Assembly: GCA_963969495.1 (NCBI GenBank)
Contig: OZ018323.1
Span: 80,920,919 to 80,984,918, forward strand
From: Ceratothoa steindachneri
Taxonomy: Eukaryota; Arthropoda; Malacostraca; Isopoda; Cymothoidae
Reading direction: 5' to 3'
DNA: 64,000 bases
This document shows positions 31,301-45,000 of this stretch, one piece after another. The notes under the pieces were generated by a model that saw only the letters and a program-made list of their open reading frames with translations, had not been told where the DNA came from and did no database searches. Every line of letters starts with the position of its first letter. Within the stretch, counting starts at the first letter, position 1. Both the position numbers and the translations under genes were made by a program.

Positions 31301-34300
31301 GCTCTAGGTGAAAGATAAGCTACTGCATCAGGAGCGGCCGTATACGGCGCTTGGAAATTGTCGCGTGCTATAATAAGACCTGCATGAGAACCTCTTATCG
31401 CCCTGTAGCTGGATGGAGGTAAAATTAAATCACGTACGATCGCAGCGGCAGAAAGTGATGAGATGGTGTATGCGCATTTCTCCCTATCGCTCACAGCTTT
31501 ATGGACCTTAAAACCCTCGATCGGAAAGGCGGTAGATTTCTTGATGTGTCCCACCGAATGTAATTATCATCATCACTTCTGGGAAAAAGCCATGAATTCA
31601 GTGCAGCGCTTAAAACCATTTATTTCTAAGCACGACCCTTTTTTTAAGCCCATCTGGCGAATGCCTACTTGGGGCATAAGTATTCGTACTCACGATAGCT
31701 ACTACTAGCTTATATTAAAAAAAAAAAACAAATAGCGAGAAAAAAAAGGACAGGCTATGAAAAGCAAAAAAAGGCAACAAGGAAGCGGGCTCCTGCGTCG
31801 AGGGCAGGATTTTTTTTTTTTTTTTATGAACCCATCTGGCGACTGCCTACTTGGGCATGCATGAGTCGCCGTCTCCGGCGCAGGAACATGCAGCCTATAA
31901 CAAACGGTCAAATAAAGTGGAGGGGGCCAGCTTCCTCCAAAAAAAAGTATAGTCGCCAAGTGTGTGCACGAACCAGTCCCAGAGTAAAAGTGACAAGCGG
32001 TAGCGACCCCGCTTGTCCCGGTACCGAGACAGGTAACATGCGCAGAGATCACCCATACTGGGACATTCAACAGGAATGTGCCGAGCAGTCGTCACAATAA
32101 GGCACAGGCGAGCGCTCCATCAAATGGCGGTGTGTCCAATTCGGAGATGACAGAAAGTAACGTGAAGCCGTCCATTTATTTCTAAGCACGACCCTTTTTT
32201 TAAAGCCCATCTGGCGAATAAATAGGAAGAGTCGCGGCGCAATAGCACGCAACTTTAAGTTTCCCTCGACCATCTCCTCGCGGACTAGCGCGCTCATTCC
32301 GCGCAATTCCTCTGTGTCCAAGAACCCAGCAGAAGATAATCTCGACATTCGCCCGTCTTGACAAAACCGTGGCGTCACAGATATCTCGCACCAGGTGCTG
32401 CGGAGATTCCAATGCCCCGAGAGCACTCAGGGCGTTTTGTGAGTCTAAAAATCACAATCCGGTCTCTGAACCAGGCACCTCGCGTTTTCTCCCGTACCGA
32501 GCAGTGTATTGCAACCAGCTGTGCCGAAAAGACAGAGTCAGCACTTGAGCCCCCGCTGACTTCAAACAGAGGGGGTACGGCGTGGAAACCGACCCCTTCT
32601 TGTGACTTGGAACCATCCGTATACACTGGCACGGTGTGCTCCAAAAAGGCCTAACACAATACTTGCGACGCTGTAAAAGCTTTGAGAGCAGAGGCGTAGC
32701 GCGACAAATAGTCAAAGGTGGTGTCCTAGGCAGAACCAGGGAGCCACCAACTCGAGAGCTATATCGAGCTCTCTAAGGAGTTTCCTAGCCCTAAACCTAA
32801 AGGCCTTAAGTTATGACTAGCGTCTCGGCGGCATGGGCACCGTCGAGATCAGCTGCGGATGCAGTGAGAGCTGTTGGCGACTGAAGGCGGCGCCGTGCTC
32901 TCGCGTAGGCAATTAATCGTAGTGCGAGTTTTATCGACAAGTAGGCCTTTAATCCGGGACGTAGCGAAGACACCGGTCGCCAGGCGAATGTCGGTGTGTT
33001 GGATCAAGTCTACTTTGGGCAATACACGATCTGCTGCGAATGCATAAAATTCGCATCCGTAGTCGAGCTTCGAACGAACAAAGGATCGATATAAAAGTAG
33101 CAGCCAGCAGCGCCCCAGATGCTGGACGGAGCGAATAATATCCATGGCGCGGATACGAGACCCTAAGGTTGCGAAATTGAGGCTGCCAGGTGAGACGTCG
33201 GTCAAATACAAGACCAAAGAAACGATGAGAGGCCACCACTTTCAGTGAACCCCATTTAGAAACAAGTCTGGGTCGGGGTGTGGCCATAAGCCTGTGGGCT
33301 TCGGCATAGCGAGAGGCGCGGTTCAATGCCTGTTGAGTCGACGCTCCAGAGTTGACAACTGGGCCGCACCAAAAGAGATCGAAAGGTCGTCCACGTAGAG
33401 CGTTGCGAGAACATCCGGCACCACCTAGGTGATGCCGTTGATGATCAGGGCAAAGAGAGTGACTGTGAGGACACTTCACTGCAGGACACCCTCTTCTTGC
33501 TCCATTGGGTTAGAGAGGGCTCCCCCACCCCTACGAAGAATCGACGATCTCGGAAAAATTCATATATAAAGATTAGGATGCTTCCCTTCGCCCCCATCGT
33601 GTGGGGGAGAAGGCCTATGATACCGTGTTGCTAGGCGGTATCATAGGCCTTCTCCAGATCGAAAAACACCGTGGCGTAGTGCAGTCTACTAAGACCTCGC
33701 AGACGGCATTTTCTAGTACAACTTGCGGAAGCCGCACTGCAGAAAACAGCTAGCCTCCGCTGTCCAGCAGAAATGCTAATCTAACATTTACCAATTTCTC
33801 CTTCAACTTGCACACGCAGGTTAGAGAAATTGGGCAGAAACCGACCGGGGTAAAGTGATCTCTCCCCGGTTTGCGAAAGGCGAGCACGGTAACGATTCGC
33901 CAGGAGTCTGGGATGATACCTTCTACCCAGATCCTGTTGAACAAATGAAACAGAAAGGTTATGCTTCGCTTACCCACGTGTCGAACGATCACGTATGGGA
34001 CATCGTCTAGACTAGGCGCGGTATCCGCGCACGAAGCGAGAGCGGAACGCAACTCACTCAATTTAAACCTGTCGTTGAAGGGTTCTCCGCCTCTCGAGAT
34101 AAAGTCCAGTCGGTGGCCTTCCGCTACATCACGACGCGTATTGAATGCTGGAGAGCAGCATCTCGGCTAGAGAAAGCGGTCGCGAAGAATTCCGCCAAGG
34201 ACGCGGATTCTATTCTCCTGGAGAACTTATTCCGAATCCTTGTGACTCGCTTCCACACCTCTGCTAGAGGGCAGTTCCCGTTAAGTGAAGACACGTATGC

Positions 34301-37300
34301 CCGCCAGGAAGAGCGGCGGGCGTACTTCGAAACATACCGGAACCTAGCCAAAGCTCGATGAAATTCACCAACAGTGAAAGCGTTGGGGCGGCACTTATAT
34401 CGCGTGTAGGCATAACGCTTTTGTTTAAGGGTCGCCTCACACTTTGCTGACCACCACGTAAGCGGTCGGCGTGCAAAACGGCCAGACGCTCTAAGAATAT
34501 TAGTTAGGCCCACAGCGATGAGATTGCCGGAGAAGAACTCAACGGCCTCATCTACCGACCTAAACTCCTCGACAGAGAGAGAAATCAATCATTTCCTGAA
34601 ATGCGGATGCCCGCGCCAAACACCACCAGAAACACCGCCGAGAAAATGATATTTAAATGGGAAAGTGATCACTACCATAGAGGTCATCGACTAGCCCCAA
34701 CACAAAATCAGGCTGTGTATCCGGAGAACACAAAGATAGATGAAGACATGGAAATGAAGCGGTTCTCAGGCATTGATGCGTAAACTCATTCGCATTTACG
34801 GCGCCTAGCATTGTCTCCTGAAAAAAAGATAGCTAAGGTAAAGCGGGAGGATGAGCTTCCCCGGCTCCTCCCAGTTGGCCTAGAGTCCGTGGCAATTCCA
34901 TTGAAGGAATATGCCCTCCAGGCCTAGTTCGGAGAAGATGCGGGGGTCCTCTTCGAAGAGAAGACCCTCACGGGAATGGTCATACGCTTCACGGAGGCAG
35001 AACTGCGGGCGTTGTTGCCGGGACAATGCGCTGTCGCCTTAGAGAACTTATCGGAGGAGGTTGGGTTCCTCATGCGAGTCTTTTCTCCCTCCGCCTCGAA
35101 GCTTTAAGCGAGTGGGGCGACTTCGGAGGCGGGGGTTCCTCTTTTGGAGGATCCACCGTCTTCGAGCCACCCAGCCTAGCACTGGGTGTGGGCATAGGAG
35201 CCGAAATTACTTTTCTGCTGTGCTTTCGGGTGACATCTTTAGTAACCCCGGAAGATGGTCTCACGACCAACTTCAGGGGTGTTGCCTCCTGTGAGTCTAA
35301 CGACTCGGAGGCGCGCGGCCGGTTCGCCTTACAGGAAACGGTGACGCTGGGGGAAGGGGAGTCTGTGGTTTGAGCCGGCGCTAGGTGCGAACCCGTTGGT
35401 GCATCAGCTGTACCAGGAGCGGGCCCAGGCTGGGTAGAACCCGCAGAAGGGTTCCGAATGGGCGCGGCAACGGCCGTGCTTGTAGGCCTGGACGGGCCAG
35501 GACGAGAGGCTATATTTCTTAACATTGAGGCATAAGACGTCCCAAGTAGCGCTGCGCTAGCCAGAATCAAGTCCTTAGCCTTACGAAATGAGAGACGAAC
35601 CTTGGCCTGAACGGCCAGCCAGGATTTCCTTCTCAAAGGAGATACGCACCACATTGTTTCTAAGAAGCAGGATGCGGTTCCCCGCAATTGACACGATTTG
35701 GTCTTATCATGTGCGGCCTTGGATCCTCTTACACAGACTTCGGGTAACCCCGACTTTGCACGTCTACAGGAGCGATTCATGTAGCCGAAGCGGTGGCAGT
35801 AGTAGCACCTCGGCGGCAGTGGCACGAATACCTTCACGCGGCAGCGATACCAACCGGCACGCATTGACTCGGAGCCTGTCACAGTCGAACGTGACGAAGA
35901 GTCTAGGGGTGGGTCTCGGGGCCCTTCCCTGTTTTCTCATCACAAGTTTGACCTTAACCGCTCCTTGGTCTGACCGCTCTAATGTGATGTCATTTATAGG
36001 GTAGTCCACGAGTTCCCTCGCATAAACTACTTTCACAAAGTTCATGGTAGTGTGGCTTCACACTCACCGGGATGCCATCAAGTGTCCAAAGAGCACTAAT
36101 CTTTGCCGCCTCGGAGGGATCCGATGCATTCGCGCCAGAAGGCTCCCGTCCGAAAAACGGGTGACCGGCTCTTTAACAATCAGGCTAGCTAGTGTTCTCT
36201 GATGGAACATGTTGTAATCAGTGGATAACTAGAAAGCGTTTGAAGCCAGCGGACTCGAAAACGCCAGGTAACCTCTGAATGAGGGGCCCAGACGTAATCG
36301 AGGGTCCGCTCTGCGCCCTTGCAATTTTGGTCTTAGGCACTACCCACCCGAGGGAGCACCGGGGCCGGACGTGTCAATCTTGGCTTGGTCGCTAAGCGAA
36401 AGGGCAGTGGACCGGTCCGTCCCCGTGGCTTCCGCGGAGGGAGAGGAGCCCTGAGTCCTTTTTCTGTTTCTTTTTTTTTTAGGAGGGCGGGGAATGAACC
36501 CGCTTCTTTCCTCCGCCAGCAGGACCCCCCTAGGCCAGATGGACCGGCTTCCTTCTCTGAAATGGAGAAAGTCTTGGCAGTCACAGGGGCATCATCCGGG
36601 GGAGGAGATCCTTCCTCTCCTTTTAAGGCTTCGGGGGACCCGAGCCGTCTGAGGAGAAGCTTTCACAGGGGCGGACTCGGGTTATGTGATTGGCACCGAG
36701 CACGTGTTCGGTCCCATTGAATATCCTAACGTCTGGGACTGGGACCTCAGGGACAATGTCCATCTTAGAGGAGGCATCCATGTGCCCCCCCGCCCCCATC
36801 ACGGATCCCCTTCGAGGTACCTTTTGTCCTGCCTTGGGCCGGCATCCGTGGGGGAATAGAGGGGGCACGTGTAGTGCCCACCTTTAAACTGCGACATGCA
36901 CGCCAGGAGTTAAGAGGGCACGGGTCGACCGGCCCTGTCATCCCTTACCCCACGAGGGTGATCGGCCATATCGAGCAGTCAATTATGTGCCGCTGGCCTG
37001 CTTTCTTGGCAGTACCCTGTGAAAGTAAGAAGGCGACTCCAGAGAAGGGGTTGATGCGGGTAGAGTGTCCAAAATTTGCACGTATATGAGTCGATCAGAG
37101 AAGAGCAGTTCCACATTCTTTTTTATTCCCTATTTTCGCCTTGGCTCAAAGCAACTTTATTTGGTTTGTGTAGGCACATGTTTCTGGATCTTTAAAGTTC
37201 TGCGCGTGGTTAACAGTCAAATGTTTATATCGCATCTCTAGCAAGATTTAAAATTAAAGATAATAATGTTTCTGCAGATCTATCATGAAATACCCACATA

Positions 37301-38967
37301 TATCCCTGCAAGTCCCTCTGAAAACCCACTGCACTGGTAAAAATCTCCAGACATTGTTTTTTCTCTAGCAGGTTCATACTTTGTCAGTTTTAATGCTAAA
37401 AACAATGCTTATGCTTCTAAAAAACACAAAGGATATCATAACACTAAAGATGTCATAGCCTAATCACTCGAGTAACCGGCCGTTCAGCCATCTGGCTGAG
37501 GAGATGAAATTGTGCCACAATAAGAGAAAAGATCTGAGTATATTTGTGCAAAGCAGTTAACCAAAGGAATGCGGCTATTCTCACACCAACCAAATGTGGC
37601 CGTCTGGACACACAGGTGCCCAGCTCGGAATAATATATTTGTAGGTACTACTGGCACCGAACATGATATTTGAAAAACCTATTTGCTTCTTTTGATTCGG
37701 GTCGGAGTGAATTTTTGAGGACGTTTAATGTACACTTTTACTCTGTCTGGAAGGTTGCAAGGAAAGAAATTGTACTTTTTTTGGCTTTATTATAGAATAA
37801 TTGAACTAAATTAAATATGCGAAATATTTTTATATCAAAACACCAGTGGCAATTACTATTGAGAATAATATTATAGATTCTAATGCAATGAATTAATTAG
37901 CTTCTCTTTAAGCAGTGTGAAAACAATGTAATGATATGCAAATTGATATTTATGCTTTTCGCCAGATGTTAATGTAAGAACAGCGACTCAACAATGAATC
38001 AAGGAGTGGAGCGATTAGCCGTGACGGGCAGAGGATGTGAGTGTGTCTCGTTTGGTAGGAGTCTCCTCAGCGAGTAGTGGAGGAAAGAACTTCAGAAGTG
38101 ATCTGAATGCACCCCCCACCCTCTCTCGAAGTTGGTTTTATTCCTCCCCAAATTGGGTAGTCTGGCATGTTCCCTATATGGCGAGGAGTTTCGTCCCCAA
38201 GTAAGTTTACTTCCGGCGCAAACGAAATTGTGAACGCCCTTATCTGGTGGGGCTCAGAAAAAGGGGTCTGAACCGAGCGAGGCGAGGCAGGCACAGCTCT
38301 CTTTGGTTGCACAGGAAAGGCCTGTATGAGTGTGCGCAAGTCATGTCGGAAAAAGAAAAGGTGGGGCTTCCACATAAGCTTTGAGAGCATTGAATTTCTT
38401 TATAAGTTGTGACATCCGTTCCTTGTATCGTGGACGGAATAACGAAATGCATAAAAATATCAGTTTGACAATCGCTGGCAAGCCCCAAGGCACCGATCCC
38501 CATTGGGTATGTCGGGTACTATTGAGTGGACCAAACAGCGATAATTGAGCCTTTCGTAGTTCCGTGTCAAGAATATGTGGATAAGTGCATCAGCCATAGG
38601 GGACAAGTGCTCTACGTCGGGGTATGTGAAAGTGTTCCCATAAGGAATATTAGTACTCCATCGGCTGGTCATGGAACGGGAGAGTTAGTATGTTTGTACT
38701 GTGATTAGCTGGATGTGGGTGTGATTAACAAGAAAATCTAACTACCCCCATTGGAGCAAGCATAGCGCATCCACCAATTGGTGGCCAGACCTCTAGCTAA
38801 ACTGTGTCCGAGTCCGATCTTGCACTGGGATCGAACCAGGTAGATCGACATTAGAAAACCAACGACCTATCCACTAAGCCAGGGGCGGGTAACCTTTTCA
38901 GAGTGAGGGCCAGCTGTGACTTTTGGGAGGCCGCGGGCCGGACTGACAAACGAAATCCCCAAAGTGA

Positions 38968-39017
<50 letters not shown>

Positions 39018-42000
39018 TAGAATACATTAACAATAATTTTATTGAAAAACATACAAATCAGTGAGACGGCTGTCGCTGCATGTCATGAAGAAGTCATAAG
39101 CATTTTTTATTTAGAATTTCCTTCTCTACAACTTTGGTCTCTGTGAAAACTTTCGTATCTGCGAGGGAAATGCAATTTTTGTCTCATTTTCACTGCCAGA
39201 CGTAAGACTCATTCCCCTCTCCCTCTACGAGTCTACTAAGACAGATGTTGTTTGGCAGATTTTTTTGAGGGGAAAGGGGGGATTGCAATATTAATACCAA
39301 GCAAGGTGGGGTGGCAGGCCAGACGCTAGGCCTTCGCGGGTCCCTGCACTAGGCTATCGAGAGCTCTTCTTTCTTTCTTTGTTATATTAGTTTGTGGCTC
39401 AAAGGTCGAGTGTGATTTCGAGGAGGTGAGCTTGGTTGTGCCAGGGGCTTGCCTGGTTTGAGTATAGGTATAATGTGTGCTGTTTTCCAGAATGGTATTG
39501 GTAAGCATGAGTGCTTGAAAATGTTAAAACAAAGATAAACAAAATCCTTGGTGGTTTGGTTGGAAAAAAGAGGTTAATGATGCTTTGGGGCAATATCAGT
39601 TTCTGGTATGGGATGGGGACTACACAGTAGCTAGATGATTGTTGTTATTATTACTACTTGGGTAAGACCCTACCATAAAAAACTATAAAGCAAAATTAAT
39701 GAGGAGAGATTTGTAAAGAAAGTGGTGAAATGAGGAAATGAAAATGTGTCGAAGATATATAAATATATATATATATATACTCGTATATACATACTAATAG
39801 GCTTCCTAAAATAGTTATATTTTATGTTTTTAGCAATAAATTTTAAAATTCTAACAATAAAAGAAATGAGTTTGACTTCAGGCCAAACCAAGCCTATGCT
39901 ATGTACAAGTAGGCTTATCTGCACATATGTATAGAAACATTTTATACATACTTATGTAAAAGCAAATAAACAAAATAGTGCCCCACTTGTAGTCATGCTG
40001 CTCATAAAAATAATGGCAACATGCTAATGCGTGAGACATCTATAATGTGCATCATTGGTGGACCTGCCACCTGAAAAAGATCAAATTGTAATATTAAGAG
40101 CCAGTGCCCATAGGTGAAGCACATTTTTTTTATTTTAAAAATAGAATCTATTTACCAAGATAAAATGAAAAAAACTACTTCCCACCTCAATATCTCAAAG
40201 CCAAACTGATGATAAAGACTCCCATGATGAGGCAATGATGTAATATCTTTGCTCAGCAAGGAAGGTTGAAGGATGGAGATGATGTGTGCTTGTTTCCAGA
40301 TAGAGAGGAGGAGGATATGTAAGTGAAGATGTCCGAGTGCAGATATGGTCGTGGGCCTTCAGTTTGAGAATTTTTGAGTGATTTTATGGTGAGAGTAAGG
40401 TCATGGGGGGAAAAGGGTGTGTGGCAATGTAGGGGTTAATGTGCTATTTGGATAGGTTTGTAAGTGATTTCCTATTGTTGCAGGTGATGGGTGGGTAGTT
40501 GGGCGATTTTTGAGTAGTGAATCATGAGCTAGTTTCATTGGTTGGTTGGGCTTGGGAGTTGGGTGAGGAGATTCATGTTTGGTCTCATGCTAAATTTTAT
40601 TTCGTTTGCTAGAGTTGGGATTTTTTTTTTATTATTATTTTAGGAGCCCATCTGGCGACTGCCTACTTGGGGCATAAGTCTCCGTACTTCTAGACTATTA
40701 AATAACAAATAACAATATATAAATAACAAATAACCGATAAAAACAACATAAAAAAGCAACAAGGAAGCGGGCTCCGGCGTCGGGGGTAGGCCCGCCTTTC
40801 CCCAGCGCAGGAACATGCGACCTACAAGTCAAATAAAGTGAGAGGCCAGGCTCCTCCAAAAAGTCGTATAGTCCACAAGTCAGTGTGCACGAACCAGTCC
40901 AGACTACAAGGGACAAGCAGTAGTGACGATGCTCGTCTAAGTACCGGGACAGGTACGCAGCGCCTGGCAGAGCCCCGCTGACTTCAAACAGAGGGCATAA
41001 AGCATTGTCTCTCTTGGGACTTGCAGCCATCCGTATACACTGGCACGGTTCCAGCGTGACACGAAGTGTGTTCCAAAAAGGCCGAACGCAATACTCACGG
41101 CGCTGTAGAAGGTTTGGAAGCAGAGGCGTGGCGACAAATACTTAAAGGTGGTACTCTCCAGGGTGGCATCCTGGGCAGAACCAGGGGCGCCACCTACCCG
41201 AGAGCTATACTGAGCTCTCGAAGGAGTTTCCTAGCCCTAAACCCAAAGGGCTTAGCGTATGAATGGAGTCTCTCGGCGGCATAGGAACAGTAGATATCAG
41301 CTGCGGATGCAGTGAGAGCTGTTGGCGAGTGAGGGGGGCGCCAGGCTCGTGCATACAGGCGAATAATGCACTGTGCACGGCGCAGAGCGAGTGGCATTCT
41401 CCCCAGCATCGACAAGTAGGCTCTCAATGGGGGGCGTGCGGAAGGCACCGGTGCTAGAGTTGGGAGCTGTTTTATTGTTTGTGGGCATTGTTTCCAGTTT
41501 CTTTGGTGTTTGGTGTAGATGAGAGTATTGATTTGCCTGTTGAAGTTGTGGATTTGTTCAAGTTGTTGGCCTGTTGGGCTTTCACTTTGTCTATTTCCAT
41601 CTTTTATGAGGTTGTCTATTTCTGGTGTGAAGTTGGGATTCAAGTATTTTCTCTCCTTAGGGGATATATTTCTTACTTGACTTGTGGATAGTGTTGGTAA
41701 GGTCTTAAGTGCTTGGTAGAAAGAAAGTGCCAAGTTGGATAGGATGCTTTCTATATCTTGTAAATTCAGTCAACTTGGCTCTTTTGCAATTGGTGTATGT
41801 TATTTTGTTATAACTGGATAGGTTGTTAGTTGAAATATGCTGAGAATTGGGAGGTCGTTATGGACGGGATGGCACATAATTCTACGCTGTCAGTTGCATA
41901 TGTTATAACTGAAACTCCCTTGCAGGGGAATGGATGGGAAACAGGGGGTACCCAGATGCTGAACGAACAGTATATGGTCAACTGCTTCATTACCAGGCTC

Positions 42001-45000
42001 ACCAACGTGGGAGGGCACCCAGCCGAAGCTGAAAAGCTTATTAGGCAAGACTGAAAGCGCATGCAAGAGCGTCGGATCAAAGGGAACAGGATTGCAGAAA
42101 TCACGCTTCGGGAATCCGTGATCATGAATTCGTTCCAAGGGAATAGGCAGATGATTGAGGGGCTTAGCCGGGTGTCAGAAAGGTGTGTTGTTTGATCATA
42201 CAAGTCGTCGCCTCGACGCTTGACTGGAGGTAGGGATAGCAAGGTGGGGGGGCGGTATGAAATCATCCGAGCGAGTGGCTCTCGGGCAGCGCTCCCGAGT
42301 CCTGATGCATCAGAGGCTTTCTGTCGCTGGCCGCCCCACCATCGAAGGAGAGATGTCCTGTGGATGCCATCTTTCTCTCGCAACTGCTCAGCCTCTCGAG
42401 GAGACCAACAACTGGAATGGATGGTGTCGCTCCCGGGCGAGTATGGTTTTATGAACTCTAGCTTTCAGAGTGTAGGCGATTTATTGTTGGTGCTACTACG
42501 ACATCTGTAGCGAGAATATTTGTTACTTTTGTAATACTATTCAGTGTAGCGGCGCAAGAGGTAGTGACCAAGCCAATGGTACACCAGTGAGGGGCAGATA
42601 AGCTGCAGTAGGTGTGGTAGATGAATTCATTAGATTGCCCAAATTTGAAGTGAGTTTATCACTTTTGTTTATTCATCGTTTTGTGAAAAGGTTGGTCAGA
42701 ATGAATGAAAATGAAGTGTGAGCAATTAGAGAATGCAAGATAAAGCGATGATGATGTGACACAAAAAATGCAATCAAATCGATGGCATTGGGGAAGGAGT
42801 ACGGCAAGAAGAAGAAAAATTAGCAGAAATCACCATGATAATAAAAAATAAATACTAAATAAAAAGCAAGTGATCATGCTTAAATAGGCTGACCGATTAT
42901 AATTCACTTGGAACATATTCGCACAAGAAATCCCTTCGGATGTTGTGGAAAAGCCGGCCGAAGTAGTCAAGGACAAAAAACGCTAGTATAGACTGGACCA
43001 GGAGTGAAAGGTGTTAAATCTAGTTTGTGAAGATTTTGTATTGAATAGCATGCGTTCAATGAAGCAACATGATTAAGCAATAAGGAGGGGAGCAAGAAAT
43101 CACAAAGAGACCAACAGATTAGAGCAACGATTGACCAAAGACACATTGCCCAGAGCAAGAATCGAACCTGTTCCAACATCTCTCGTTCTTTGTTGCTCAT
43201 CTTGGGCGGGAGGACGAACAGAAACTTCTTGAGTAGTTCCAGACCCTCCCCAGTGACGCTGGACATGCAGAATATCGGCACGGCGTTGTTCTCCAGCTGG
43301 TTGCTGCCAGCTGTGATGGCGTCGTCTTCATTTTGTATTAGGAAAGGAATCTGTGGACATCAACTCTAATCATGACTTACTCAGCGAATGGTAGCACTTG
43401 TCAATGGGACAGAAGCAAGCATCCAGGGAAGGATAAAGCGGAAAAACATAAAAATAAAAATAATCTTTAAAAGATCGAAAATGACAAGGACTACAACATC
43501 CCTAATGACAAAACTTATTTGATAGCCTAGGGAGTGAGGGGGAACAAGTCAACATAAAAGAACACGAAACTATACAAATCCAACTATAAAGCTAGGTCGG
43601 GTACCATTTTCGACCCACCTTCTTGTGTCCAGGCTGGGTTAATACGGAGTGGAGATCATCAATCGTCTTCTCGATCTGATACGGGGCCGCGATGTCGATT
43701 TTTGTAACAACGATAATGATTGGTACATCGAAAGCCGTAGCCAGCGCGATGTGCTCCTCCGTCATTGGAGCGACTCCAGAAAAGGCACTAAAAGGAAACG
43801 AAAACTGAGGAACCAAAATTGAGCGAGGAATGTCGGAACCAGGGATAACTACAAAATATGGCAGCCACTACAAAGTCAACGCGAACAGGGACTCCCATCC
43901 CAAGACTAACCATACTCAAAGTGGCTTAATTTAGTAATTTAGCTAATTTTGGCAAACAACATCGGGAGATTGCACAAGATCCCCAAGTCCCCACCCAAAT
44001 TGAGGTTCAAGATATCGTCACTAACATGGAAATGTTTTTCTTCTTTTTCTTTTTTTAGCCAATGACGGAATCAGCAACAAAAATTGTAATGGAGGAAATG
44101 AAAATGTGTCAAAAGATATATTTAGGCTCTTGCGGGCATTGGAGTTGGGAGGACACATAATCCTCCAAATGTCAGCTGTAGCAAGCTGGCCCATGCTAGA
44201 GCAACTTGCGGGGAACACACGGGGGTGGCGATGGCGTGCCATTCCTCCGGGTTTGTGTAGCTGGGACTTAACCACGCAACACCACCCTACCGCTATTACG
44301 GGCGTGGGAATGAGCAGAGAGAAAGAGAGAGATTTATGCCCAATAAGTATATGACCGTAGCCACTTTGGAACTAATATTTGTAGCAGCAAAAGCGTTCAT
44401 TCTCATGAGTAGCAGCAAAGGGGCTCAAATGGGTTCATTCTCAGGAGTAGCAGCCCAGGAGTTCAAATGGGTTAATTCTCAGGAGTAGCAGCAAAGGGGT
44501 TCATTCTCACGAGTAGCAGCAAATGAGTTAAAATAGGTTTGTTCTGAGTAGCAGCAAAGGAGTTCAAATGGGTTAATTCTCATGAGTAGCAGCAAAGGGG
44601 TTCATTCTCATGAAGCAGCAAAGGGGCTCAAATGGGTTCATTCTCAGGAGTAGCAGCAAAGGAATTCAAATGGGTTCATTCTCAGGAGTAGCAGCAAAGG
44701 GGCTCAAATGGGTTCATTCTCAGGAGTAGCAGCCCAGGAGTTCAAATGGGTTAATTCTCAGGAGTAGCAGCAAAGGGGTTCGTTCTCACGAGTAGCAGCA
44801 AATGAGTTAAAATAGGTTTGTTCTGAGTAGCAGCAAAGGAGTTCAAATGGGTTAATTCTCATGAGTAGCAGCAAAGGGGTTCATTCTCATGAGGCAGCAA
44901 AGGGGCTCAAATGGGTTCATTCTCAGGAGTAGCAGCAAAGGAATTCAAATGGGTTCATTCTCAGGAGTAGCAGTAAATGAGTTAAAATAGGTTCGTTCTT

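Larger units (their letters stand above)
31643..37090 (-). mobile_element. LINE-A copy D, 5'-truncated, antisense
   Basis: A 5.4-kb copy in GTPBP2 intron 6 on the same strand as GTPBP2. The 3' end at 31643 is marked by a T run (31636-31642) and the antisense terminal motif. RNase H lies at about 32380-32650, the thumb at 32850-33250, the RT start near 33640, EN linker at 33750-34590, and gag at 34950-36880, with weaker gag homology to about 37090. The YVDD region and much of EN are degraded. It carries three unusual scars (31810-31872, 32172-32219, 33606-33655). Confidence 0.85.

Noticed and set aside
35588..36004. Plus-strand frame of 138 codons
   Set aside because: Antisense to the gag-like frame of LINE-A copy D, which explains the same bases with zinc knuckles.
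38815..38890. Functional tRNA-Arg gene
   Set aside because: A and B boxes are good, but the D, anticodon and acceptor stems pair poorly.
39326..39508. Penelope-like reverse transcriptase fragment
   Set aside because: Only one faint motif ([13 protein letters not shown]) and no catalytic region.
43592..43618. Extension of the GTPBP2 exon 5 frame past position 43619
   Set aside because: The extra codons follow a good donor (AAG|GTGGGT) and do not fit the family; exon 6 continues the conserved pattern in phase.
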